In this document: in pieces, positions 1 through 6,403 of the stretch
Layout of the letters: every line of letters begins with the position of its first letter
How positions within the stretch are numbered: position 1 is the first letter of the stretch
Assembly (NCBI GenBank): GCA_958415865.1
Contig: CATYZV010000113.1
Location: 1 to 6,403, forward strand
Direction of reading: 5' to 3'
Length of the DNA: 6,403 bases
Source of the DNA: an uncultured Selenomonadaceae bacterium
GTDB lineage: Bacteria; Bacillota; Negativicutes; Selenomonadales; Selenomonadaceae
Position numbers and translations under genes: made by a program
The notes under the pieces: model-generated
The model's database searches: none
Told to the model about the DNA's origin: nothing
The model's input: only the letters and a program-made list of their open reading frames with translations

Positions 1-32
1 AAATAAGATTTATCATCAATGGAGGTTTTTTA

Positions 33-494
33 ATGGCTATTTTAGATATAAAAAAGGCCGGAGCTGCCGTGCTCAAGGAACAGGCTGCACCAGTGGAAAG
101 AATCGATAAGACGATCCGCACGCTGCTGGATGATATGGCGGAAACGATGTACAAGGCAAACGGCGTAGGCCTTGCTGCTCCTCAGGTAGGACAGTCCGTC
201 CAAGTCGTTACGATAGACGTGGGCGACGGCTTGATAGAACTCATCAATCCGTTCATCGTGCGCAAAGAAGGCTCTGCTACGGATACGGAAGGCTGCCTGA
301 GCGTGCCGGGGCTTTACGGCGAAGTCGAACGCGCGGCAAAAGTCAGCGTGGAATTTTTAAACCGCCGCGGCAAACGCCACCGCATCACGGCAGAAGGCTT
401 GCTGGCACGCTGCCTGCAGCACGAAATCGATCATCTGCACGGCAGACTGTTCATCGACATCGCGAAGAATCTGCATAAGGCAGAAAGCAAATGA
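33..494 (+). CDS. def: Peptide deformylase
   Basis: Cytoplasmic metallohydrolase that removes the N-formyl group from the starting methionine of new proteins at the ribosome exit. All three family motifs are visible: GVGLAAPQVG at residues 44-53, EGCLS at 86-90 (Cys88 as metal ligand) and QHEIDHLHG at 129-137 (His130 and His134 as ligands, Glu131 as the catalytic base). At 153 residues it is of normal, compact length and looks complete. The ATG at 33 follows GGAGGT at 21-26 with a 6-nt gap, which fixes the start. The upstream promoter is not in the window, and only 32 bases precede the gene, so it may be an internal member of a longer operon (priA often precedes def in related genomes; inferred). 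fmt starts 19 nt downstream, so co-transcription is very likely. Confidence 0.98.
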   Translation: MAILDIKKAGAAVLKEQAAPVERIDKTIRTLLDDMAETMYKANGVGLAAPQVGQSVQVVTIDVGDGLIELINPFIVRKEGSATDTEGCLSVPGLYGEVERAAKVSVEFLNRRGKRHRITAEGLLARCLQHEIDHLHGRLFIDIAKNLHKAESK

Positions 495-513
495 GCGAGG
501 TGATATAAATATA

Positions 514-1452
514 ATGAAGGAAATTAAAAATATCGTATTCATGGGCACGCCGGATTTTGCCGTTCCCTGCTTGGAAATCCTGACGAAACATTACCATGTA
601 TCAGCAGTCTACACTCAGCCCGACAGACCGAAAGGGCGCGGCCACCATCTGGCAAAATCTCCCGTAAAAATATGCGCTGAAGCTCACGGCATACCCGTCT
701 ACCAGCCGGAGAAAATCAAGACTCCGGAATGTGTGGCTGAACTTAAAGCACTTGAGCCTGATCTGATCGTAGTCGTCGCCTTCGGTCAGATTCTCTCGCA
801 GGCTATACTGGACATTCCGCCTTTTGGCTGCGTGAATGTCCATGCTTCCTTACTGCCGCGCTGGCGCGGAGCCGCTCCTATCCACTGGTCGATAATCAGC
901 GGCGACACGAAAAGCGGCATCACGACCATGCACATGGATGCAGGGCTTGACACGGGCGATATGATTTACAAAGCAGAAACTGAGATCACGCCTGATATGA
1001 CGACTGAGCAGCTGCACGATACCCTGATGCAGCAGGGAGCAGAGCTATTGCTAAAGACGGTGAAAGCACTGCAAGACGGCATGGCACCGCGCGAGCAGCA
1101 GGATGACTCCCTGTCCTGCTATGCCAAGATGCTCAACAACGACAACTGCCGCATCGATTGGCACAAACCGGCAAAGGACATCTGCAATCTCGTGCGCGGA
1201 TTAAATTCCTTCCCGCTCGCCTACACCACGCTGGACGGCAAGAAGTTCAAGATATGGCAGGCAAAAACGGCTGAAGGCAGCGGCGAGCCGGGACAAGTCA
1301 TCGCCCTGACAAAGCACGGCATAGTGATCGCAGCAGGCGAAGGCGCGGTGGAACTCACCGAAATCCAGCCGCCCAATAAAGCGAAGATGCCCGCTGCTTC
1401 TTACATCAACGGACACCGCCGCGAGCTGGAAGACAACGCAAAATTCATCTGA
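514..1452 (+). CDS. fmt: Methionyl-tRNA formyltransferase
   Basis: Transfers the formyl group of 10-formyltetrahydrofolate to Met-tRNA(fMet) for translation initiation, in the cytoplasm. The N-terminal formyltransferase domain covers roughly residues 5-185 and holds the signature SLLPRWRGAAPI (112-123). The catalytic triad Asn108, His110 and Asp146 falls at the same numbers as in the E. coli enzyme, with HMDAGLDTGDM at 140-150. The C-terminal tRNA-binding domain (about 205-305) is present, and the 312-residue length is normal. The ATG at 514 follows GAGGTG at 497-502. A second in-frame Met lies at residue 10, but it would cut the first beta strand (KNIVFMGTPDFAVP), so the first ATG is preferred. 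The gene lies 19 nt after def and 30 nt before the DUF116 gene, consistent with one transcript that couples formylation with deformylation. Confidence 0.98.
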   Translation: MKEIKNIVFMGTPDFAVPCLEILTKHYHVSAVYTQPDRPKGRGHHLAKSPVKICAEAHGIPVYQPEKIKTPECVAELKALEPDLIVVVAFGQILSQAILDIPPFGCVNVHASLLPRWRGAAPIHWSIISGDTKSGITTMHMDAGLDTGDMIYKAETEITPDMTTEQLHDTLMQQGAELLLKTVKALQDGMAPREQQDDSLSCYAKMLNNDNCRIDWHKPAKDICNLVRGLNSFPLAYTTLDGKKFKIWQAKTAEGSGEPGQVIALTKHGIVIAAGEGAVELTEIQPPNKAKMPAASYINGHRRELEDNAKFI

Positions 1453-1482
1453 TGCAATTAAACCAAGATAGGACCAGTAAAT

Positions 1483-2247
1483 ATGGAAAATATCTTAAAG
1501 ACGACTAAAAAACGCCTGTTTGTAAAACTTGCCGCACTTAGCCTAACCAGTATAATGATAGCCGCCTATGCTCTGCTTTGGCTCTGCTGGCCGCGCTTTG
1601 CCGCCATCGACCTCGCCATCGTGCCTTTTGTGCTCGCAATAGGCTTCACCGCATTTTTTGCCACAGGCTGGCTGTTTTTAGTCAACATGGTCTGCAATGT
1701 AGCAGATATACGCATATTCTCATTTCTCGACCGCTATATCTTTTACTTCATCAACAGCCTTTTTCCCTTGATCGTATTCTGGGGGAAAATATTCAAAATA
1801 CCGCGCCGCAGCATCGAACGCTCTTTTATCGCACTAAACAATTACATCTTGACTCACAGAAAAATAAAAGTCGCCGCCAAAGACCTGCTGGTCATTTCAC
1901 CGCACTGCTTGCAGCTCGCCTCGTGCCCCTACAAGATAACGTATGACATCAAGAACTGCCACCGCTGCAACCGCTGCACCGTAGGACCCTTGATCACCAT
2001 GTCGGAAAAACTCGGCTTTAATTTCCGCGTCGTTACCGGCGGCACGCTCGCGCGCAAGATAGCAAAAGAACTGCGCCCCAAAATGGTATTGGCCATTGCC
2101 TGCGAACGCGACTTGGCAAGCGGCATACAGGACGTATATCCTCTGCCTGCTGCCGGCGTGCTCAACATCAGGCCGAACGGCCCGTGCTACAATACGACGG
2201 TAGATCTCAAATTGGTCGAAGAAACGATAAAGCAGTTTATACGATGA
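1483..2247 (+). CDS. DUF116 family cysteine-rich membrane protein
   Basis: Protein of 254 residues matching the DUF116 family by motif. The N-terminus has two hydrophobic, probably membrane-spanning segments at about residues 13-36 and 44-72, and a third, weaker one at about 85-101. The soluble C-terminal part carries seven cysteines: Cys142, Cys148, the CHRCNRC cluster (159, 162, 165), Cys207 in the ACERDL segment and Cys235 in the NGPCYNTTVD segment. Such spacing suggests an iron-sulfur cluster or another metal site (inference). The biochemical role of the family is not established. The start ATG follows TAGGA at 1469-1473, a modest ribosome site. It is the last gene of the def-fmt cluster and is followed by a terminator. 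The rRNA methyltransferase gene rsmB, often found next in related genomes, is absent here. The family call is fairly secure; function is unknown. Confidence 0.88.
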   Translation: MENILKTTKKRLFVKLAALSLTSIMIAAYALLWLCWPRFAAIDLAIVPFVLAIGFTAFFATGWLFLVNMVCNVADIRIFSFLDRYIFYFINSLFPLIVFWGKIFKIPRRSIERSFIALNNYILTHRKIKVAAKDLLVISPHCLQLASCPYKITYDIKNCHRCNRCTVGPLITMSEKLGFNFRVVTGGTLARKIAKELRPKMVLAIACERDLASGIQDVYPLPAAGVLNIRPNGPCYNTTVDLKLVEETIKQFIR

Positions 2248-2268
2248 GTTTTTATGATTAATTATGCC

Positions 2269-2319
2269 AAAAGAGCCGCTAAATGAATTTATCATTCATT
2301 CGGCGGCTCTTTGTTTTTT
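2269..2319 (+). terminator. Rho-independent terminator of the def-fmt-DUF116 cluster
   Basis: A long stem pairs AAAAGAGCCGC (2269-2279) with GCGGCTCTTT (2303-2312). After one wobble and one A/C mismatch it continues through AATGAAT (2282-2288) paired with ATTCATT (2294-2300), leaving the five-base loop TTATC. It is followed by the T-rich run TTTGTTTTTT to 2319. The stem lies 21 nt past the DUF116 stop codon. On the minus strand only a short TTTT follows the stem, so it could act as a weaker terminator for the convergent fabV gene, which ends at 2347. Confidence 0.93.
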
Positions 2320-2346
2320 AGTTAAAATTAATTTAATGCCGTTTTG

Positions 2347-3519
2347 TCAGTCTACTAATTCCATATGAACATCAGGATCTACATCGGCATCGTAATCTAC
2401 ATTGTCAAAATCAAAGCCGAATAATTTGTAGAAATCGCTCCAATATCCTGCAACGTCAGCATATTTAGTCAGGTTTTCATCCGTAACTTCATCCCAGTAC
2501 TTGAAGATGGTGTTTTGTACTTCATCGCTCATTTCGTAATTATCGAGGCGGATGCGGTGTTCGCTGTCCATCTTGGGTTCAGGCTGGGAGAGATAATCGT
2601 GCCAGAGGCGGTACATCTGTTCGATGGTGCCTTCGTGTACGTGCTGGTCTTTCATGACGCGGTACATTACTGCAACGTAGAGCGGTACGATGGGAATAGC
2701 GGAGCTGGACTGAGTAACGAGTGCTTTGTTGACAGAGATATCAGCATTGAAACCTTCTTTGCGCAGTTCATCTGCTGTGCGGTAGAGGTCCTGTTTTGCT
2801 GCGCCGATCGTGCCTTCATAGTAGATGGGATAGGTGATCTTGGAGCCGATGTAGGAATAAGCCACGGTGCAGGCGTTGTCGGCGAGTACTCCGGCATCTT
2901 TGAGCGCGTGCATCCAGTCTGCCCAGTCTTCACCGCCCATTACCTTGACGGTAGCTTCGACTTCTTCCGGCGTAGCAGGCGGCAGGGTTGCTTCAGCGAG
3001 TTTATTCGTCTTGAGGTTGAGCGTCTTGGCGGTAAAAGGCTTGTCTACCGTTTTGAGCACGGAAGAGTACATTTTTCCGTCGGGAGTAGTGCGGCGCGGT
3101 GCGGCCAAGGAGTAAACGACCATATCGATCTGACCGAGGTCCTGTTTGATCAGCTCAATCGTCTTCTGTTTGATGGGCACGGAAAAAGCATCGCCGTTTA
3201 TCGTCTTGGCGTAAAGGCCGTCAGCTTTGGCGAATTCTTCAAATGCAGCTGTGTTGTACCAGCCGGCAGTAGCCGTGCGTTTGCCGTGAGCGGGTTTATC
3301 AAAGATGATGCCGATGGTAGAAGCACCGCTGGCATAAGCGGCAGTGATGCGCGAAGCAAGACCGTAGCCGGTAGAAGCACCGATTACGAGCACGCGCTTG
3401 CCGAGGTCTACCTTGGGTTTGCTCTTGACGTATTCAATCTGGCGGCGGACATTTTCCTTGCATCCTACAGGATGAGATGTCAGACAGATGAAATCTTTTA
3501 CCTTTGGTTTAATGATCAT
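2347..3519 (-). CDS. fabV: Trans-2-enoyl-ACP/CoA reductase (NADH), FabV type
   Basis: Reduces the trans-2 double bond of enoyl-ACP (last step of fatty-acid elongation) or of enoyl-CoA, using NADH, in the cytoplasm. It has the elongated SDR architecture of FabV/TER: the dinucleotide loop GASTGYG at residues 47-53, the conserved TAGWYNTAAF segment at 84-93, and the FabV active-site spacing Tyr-X8-Lys at Tyr233 to Lys242 (within YYEGTIGAAK), which differs from the Tyr-X6-Lys of FabI. The length of 390 residues is typical. After the second Rossmann strand it has Asp74 (FDKP); an acidic residue here favours NADH over NADPH. The C-terminus (about 370-390) is rich in Asp. The start follows AAAAGGGGA (3536-3528) with an 8-nt gap. 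FabV enzymes are generally insensitive to triclosan. The gene is monocistronic with its own promoter and leader. Whether lipid synthesis or butyryl-CoA-type fermentation is its main job cannot be told from the sequence. Confidence 0.96.
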   Translation of the reverse strand: MIIKPKVKDFICLTSHPVGCKENVRRQIEYVKSKPKVDLGKRVLVIGASTGYGLASRITAAYASGASTIGIIFDKPAHGKRTATAGWYNTAAFEEFAKADGLYAKTINGDAFSVPIKQKTIELIKQDLGQIDMVVYSLAAPRRTTPDGKMYSSVLKTVDKPFTAKTLNLKTNKLAEATLPPATPEEVEATVKVMGGEDWADWMHALKDAGVLADNACTVAYSYIGSKITYPIYYEGTIGAAKQDLYRTADELRKEGFNADISVNKALVTQSSSAIPIVPLYVAVMYRVMKDQHVHEGTIEQMYRLWHDYLSQPEPKMDSEHRIRLDNYEMSDEVQNTIFKYWDEVTDENLTKYADVAGYWSDFYKLFGFDFDNVDYDADVDPDVHMELVD

Positions 3520-3559
3520 TGAATTATTCCCCTTTTATTCACTTATTATAACTATAATG

Positions 3560-3596
3560 ATTGCCCGCCCCATCATATAGATAATGGGCAGGCAAT
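3560..3596 (-). other. Stem-loop in the fabV 5' leader
   Basis: Read on the minus strand, ATTGCCTGCCC (3596-3586) pairs with GGGCGGGCAAT (3570-3560) over 11 positions. With one bulged G the helix extends four more pairs around a six-base loop (3581-3576). The two non-Watson-Crick positions are G-U wobbles in the minus-strand RNA but C/A mismatches in the plus-strand RNA, which argues for a structure in the fabV transcript. No U-run follows, so it is not a simple terminator, and it ends 24 nt before the ribosome site, so it does not cover it. A role in mRNA stability, or as a protein or ligand binding site, is possible. It matches no leader I recognise. Confidence 0.6.
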
Positions 3597-3601
3597 TATA
3601 T

Positions 3602-3631
3602 TTCAGCATGCGACGCTTCAGCCCTGCTGAA
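3602..3631 (-). repeat. Overlapping inverted repeats, alternative hairpins in the fabV leader
   Basis: On the minus strand TTCAGC (3631-3626) can pair with the close copy GCTGAA (3622-3617) around a 3-nt loop. Alternatively TTCAGCA (3631-3625) can pair with the farther copy TGCTGAA (3608-3602) around a 16-nt loop. The two pairings share the same 5' arm and cannot form together. The element begins roughly 16 nt after the predicted transcription start and precedes the larger stem-loop at 3560-3596. It could be a small RNA switch or, as DNA, a repeated half-site for a regulator. Confidence 0.45.
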
Positions 3632-3653
3632 TAAAAATAACATTATATTACCT

Positions 3654-3683
3654 ATTATACACCGTTGTTTCAGCTATTTACAA
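3654..3683 (-). promoter_or_regulatory. Predicted sigma-A promoter of fabV
   Basis: Reading on the minus strand, TTGTAA (3683-3678, four of six consensus bases) is followed after 18 nt by a perfect TATAAT (3659-3654). Transcription would start near 3647, giving a leader of about 127 nt before the fabV ATG. This is the best promoter match in the 280-base fabV/yhcH intergenic region. A second TATAAT at 3550-3545 has no -35 partner. Confidence 0.7.
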
Positions 3684-3752
3684 CCAGAAAATCATTAAAA
3701 TATATTAAAAATTCGTTTTATATACGTTGTCAGGTATTAATCGCCCTACAAA

Positions 3753-3770
3753 TGTGATAAAATTATCTCA
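3753..3770 (+). promoter_or_regulatory. 18-bp imperfect palindrome over the likely -10 of the YhcH-family gene
   Basis: TGTGATAAAATTATCTCA reads as an inverted repeat with a T/T mismatch at the third position from each end and an A/A pair at the centre. It overlaps the best -10 candidates (extended -10 TGT-GATAAA at 3753-3761, or TAAAAT at 3758-3763); a TTGTCA at 3727-3732 is too far upstream for either. A second repeat, TCTCA (3766-3770) with TGAGA (3781-3785), lies just downstream. A repressor operator is plausible. The half-site TGTGA resembles CRP/FNR-type sites, but the spacing is not canonical, so no regulator is named. Confidence 0.4.
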
Positions 3771-3799
3771 TAACAACATTTGAGAAATGAGGTATAGAT

Positions 3800-4252
3800 A
3801 TGATCTTCGGCAATATCAAAAATGAATCTGCCTATGAGTTCCTTCCCGAAAGCCTTAAAAAGTGCTTTGAGTACTTCCGCGGACACGACATGGCATCCTA
3901 TGATAAAGGAAGCTATGAAATCGACGGCAGGAATTTTTTCGTCAATATTGAAAATTACACAACAGTAAAACGCGAAAACAGATTTTGGGAAGCTCATCGA
4001 AAATACATTGACGTGCACATGATGATAGACGGGCAGGAAACGATTGACATCAATTTCTTAGATAATATGAAGCAGATAAGCTACGATGAAGCAAAGGACT
4101 TTGCGCAGGCAGAAGGCTCTGCCAATGCCAGCATCAGCCTCAGGCATAAGGGTGATTTTCTGATCTGCTATCCCGAAGATGTGCACCGCACGGCTGTCAT
4201 CTGCGACGCGCCGAACAAATTGAAAAAAGCTATATTCAAAGTAAGGCTTTGA
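3800..4252 (+). CDS. YhcH/YjgK/YiaL family protein (DUF386, cupin-like)
   Basis: Small soluble protein of 150 residues, the usual length for the family, which includes YhcH of sialic-acid clusters, YiaL and EbgC (beta-galactosidase beta subunit). Family hallmarks are the segment WEAHRKYIDVHMMIDGQE at 63-80, GDFLICYPEDVHR at 118-130 and the C-terminal KAIFKVRL. Glu64, His66, His73 and His129 are the likely metal or substrate residues of the beta-sandwich (inference from family pattern). Members are thought to act on sugars or sugar acids, often as anomerase or isomerase-like accessory enzymes, but the reaction is not settled for most. The start ATG follows TGAGGT at 3788-3793. Unusually for the family, no sugar transporter or kinase adjoins it: it stands alone between fabV and groESL, with its own upstream region and a shared terminator. 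The substrate cannot be inferred here. Confidence 0.9.
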   Translation: MIFGNIKNESAYEFLPESLKKCFEYFRGHDMASYDKGSYEIDGRNFFVNIENYTTVKRENRFWEAHRKYIDVHMMIDGQETIDINFLDNMKQISYDEAKDFAQAEGSANASISLRHKGDFLICYPEDVHRTAVICDAPNKLKKAIFKVRL

Positions 4253-4267
4253 TTTAAATCTATGTAC

Positions 4268-4301
4268 AAAAAAGCTCTGAGAGAAATTTCTCCCAGAGCT
4301 T
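4268..4301 (-). terminator. Terminator of groESL, shared with the convergent YhcH-family gene
   Basis: The stem-loop AAGCTCTG...CAGAGCTT at 4272-4301 is nearly perfectly self-complementary. On the minus strand it is followed by six T residues (4273-4268), the classic form, and its single imperfect position is a G-U wobble there but an A/C mismatch on the plus strand. It therefore primarily terminates groESL, 41 nt past the groEL stop codon. On the plus strand only AATTTATTT follows, so termination of the YhcH-family transcript would be weaker. Confidence 0.9.
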
Positions 4302-4341
4302 AATTTATTTAATGGTATTAGGCGAATTGATGAATCGCGGA

Positions 4342-5988
<1,647 letters not shown>

Positions 5989-6030
5989 TTATAAGAACCT
6001 CCCGGAATTATACTTTAGATATTTAGATTT

Positions 6031-6043
6031 GAAACCAAGTTTC
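6031..6043 (-). other. Small stem-loop between groES and groEL
   Basis: In the 64-nt gap, GAAAC and GTTTC form a perfect 5-bp hairpin around three bases, some 28 nt before the groEL ribosome site. Stem-loops between groES and groEL can serve as processing or stability sites in other bacteria. The stem is short and AT-rich, so this may be chance. Confidence 0.25.
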
Positions 6044-6052
6044 TATTAGGTG

Positions 6053-6334
6053 TCAGCCTACAACAGCCAGAATGTCGCTGTCTCTTACGATCAGGTAATC
6101 CTTGCCGTCGACTTTTACATCGGTGCCGGCGTATTTGGAGAAGATTACGCGGTCGTCAACTTTTACATCGAGAGCAACTTTCTTGCCGTCAACGTATTTG
6201 CCTTCGCTTACAGCAACAACAACGCCTTCCTGCGGTTTTTCTTTTGCAGTATCAGGCAGTACGATACCGCTGGCAGTCTTAACATCGCCTTCAGAAACTT
6301 TAATCACAACTCTGTCGCCTAATGGCTTTATCAT
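6053..6334 (-). CDS. groES: Co-chaperonin GroES (Hsp10)
   Basis: Forms the seven-subunit lid that closes the GroEL folding chamber. The 93-residue protein starts [12 protein letters not shown], the standard opening of the family. It has the mobile loop at about 16-33 with the hydrophobic IVL tripeptide (24-26) that contacts GroEL, and ends in the [14 protein letters not shown] strand that pairs subunits. The start is set by AGGAGG (6348-6343) 8 nt upstream. It is the first gene of the heat-shock operon: CIRCE ends 41 nt upstream of the ATG and groEL begins 64 nt downstream. Confidence 0.99.
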   Translation of the reverse strand: MIKPLGDRVVIKVSEGDVKTASGIVLPDTAKEKPQEGVVVAVSEGKYVDGKKVALDVKVDDRVIFSKYAGTDVKVDGKDYLIVRDSDILAVVG

Positions 6335-6375
6335 TGTATATTCCTCCTATACATTAATCATCAAATTTATGTTTG

Positions 6376-6402
6376 TTAGCACTCTCATTAACTGAGTGCT
6401 AA
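6376..6402 (-). promoter_or_regulatory. CIRCE operator (HrcA binding site)
   Basis: TTAGCACTC, a 9-base spacer and GAGTGCTAA form a perfect copy of the CIRCE consensus; one further G/C pair (6375 and 6403) extends each arm to 10. CIRCE is bound by the HrcA repressor, which releases on heat stress when GroEL is titrated. The element lies 41 nt upstream of the groES ATG. No convincing -10/-35 pair lies between it and the gene, so the promoter probably sits just beyond the window edge, with CIRCE in the transcribed leader. hrcA itself is not in the window. Confidence 0.97.
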
Positions 6403-6403
6403 C

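Noticed and set aside
1578..2295. Alternative frames inside the DUF116 gene on both strands
   Set aside because: Arg/His/Leu-rich shadow translations with no ribosome sites; the DUF116 frame explains the region.
2515..3522. Open plus-strand frame of 335 codons antisense to fabV
   Set aside because: fabV is certain on the other strand; the antisense product is low-complexity-like with no recognisable family or ribosome site.
3545..3550. Second TATAAT on the minus strand close to fabV
   Set aside because: No -35-like sequence at 16-18 nt upstream; that position is occupied by the GC-rich hairpin.
3596..3643. 15-codon frame (MLFLFSRAEASHAEI) in the fabV leader, a possible leader peptide
   Set aside because: Its ATG lies only about 4 nt after the predicted transcription start, so it has no ribosome site in the RNA; there is no run of regulatory codons and no following terminator.
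3727..3752. TTGTCA (3727-3732) with TACAAA (3747-3752) as a promoter for the YhcH-family gene
   Set aside because: The 14-nt spacer is too short for a good sigma-A promoter; the extended -10 at 3753-3761 is a better, though still weak, candidate.
6007..6035. Possible internal promoter for groEL (TATAAT at 6012-6007, GTTTCA at 6035-6030)
   Set aside because: Only three of six -35 bases match, and the start would fall on the groEL ribosome site, leaving no usable leader.

Overview
The window looks like ordinary chromosome from an anaerobic Firmicute, most likely a member of the Negativicutes (Selenomonas/Phascolarctobacterium-like). This is inferred from the protein sequences, from the def-fmt-DUF116 gene order, from a stand-alone FabV-type enoyl reductase, and from HrcA/CIRCE control of groESL. 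The genus cannot be fixed from the sequence alone. All six larger genes and groES are intact, and base composition shows no sign of recent transfer. I see no tRNA, rRNA, insertion sequence, CRISPR array or phage gene.

Layout. Positions 33-2247 (+) hold a tightly spaced cluster: peptide deformylase (def), methionyl-tRNA formyltransferase (fmt) and a DUF116 cysteine-rich membrane protein. It closes with a strong hairpin terminator at 2269-2319. Convergent to it, 2347-3519 (-) is fabV, an NADH-dependent trans-2-enoyl-ACP/CoA reductase. fabV has a recognisable sigma-A promoter at 3654-3683 and a structured leader of about 125 nt. Divergent from fabV, 3800-4252 (+) is a lone YhcH/YjgK/YiaL-family gene with an 18-bp imperfect palindrome just upstream. 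Convergent to that, 4342-6334 (-) is the groES-groEL operon. It ends in a shared hairpin terminator (4268-4301) and carries a perfect CIRCE operator at the right edge (6376-6402).

How the genes fit together. Fmt formylates initiator Met-tRNA and Def removes the formyl group from the new protein, so the first two genes are the two ends of one cycle. The DUF116 protein is a frequent neighbour of this pair in Firmicutes but has no established function. FabV makes the last reduction of each fatty-acid elongation round (or reduces enoyl-CoA in fermentation). GroES/GroEL form the heat-inducible folding chamber.

The window is mostly housekeeping. The parts least explained by known annotation are the fabV leader RNA (two structured elements, one with mutually exclusive hairpins), the palindrome before the YhcH-family gene, and the role of the DUF116 protein. 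No new multi-gene system is evident.
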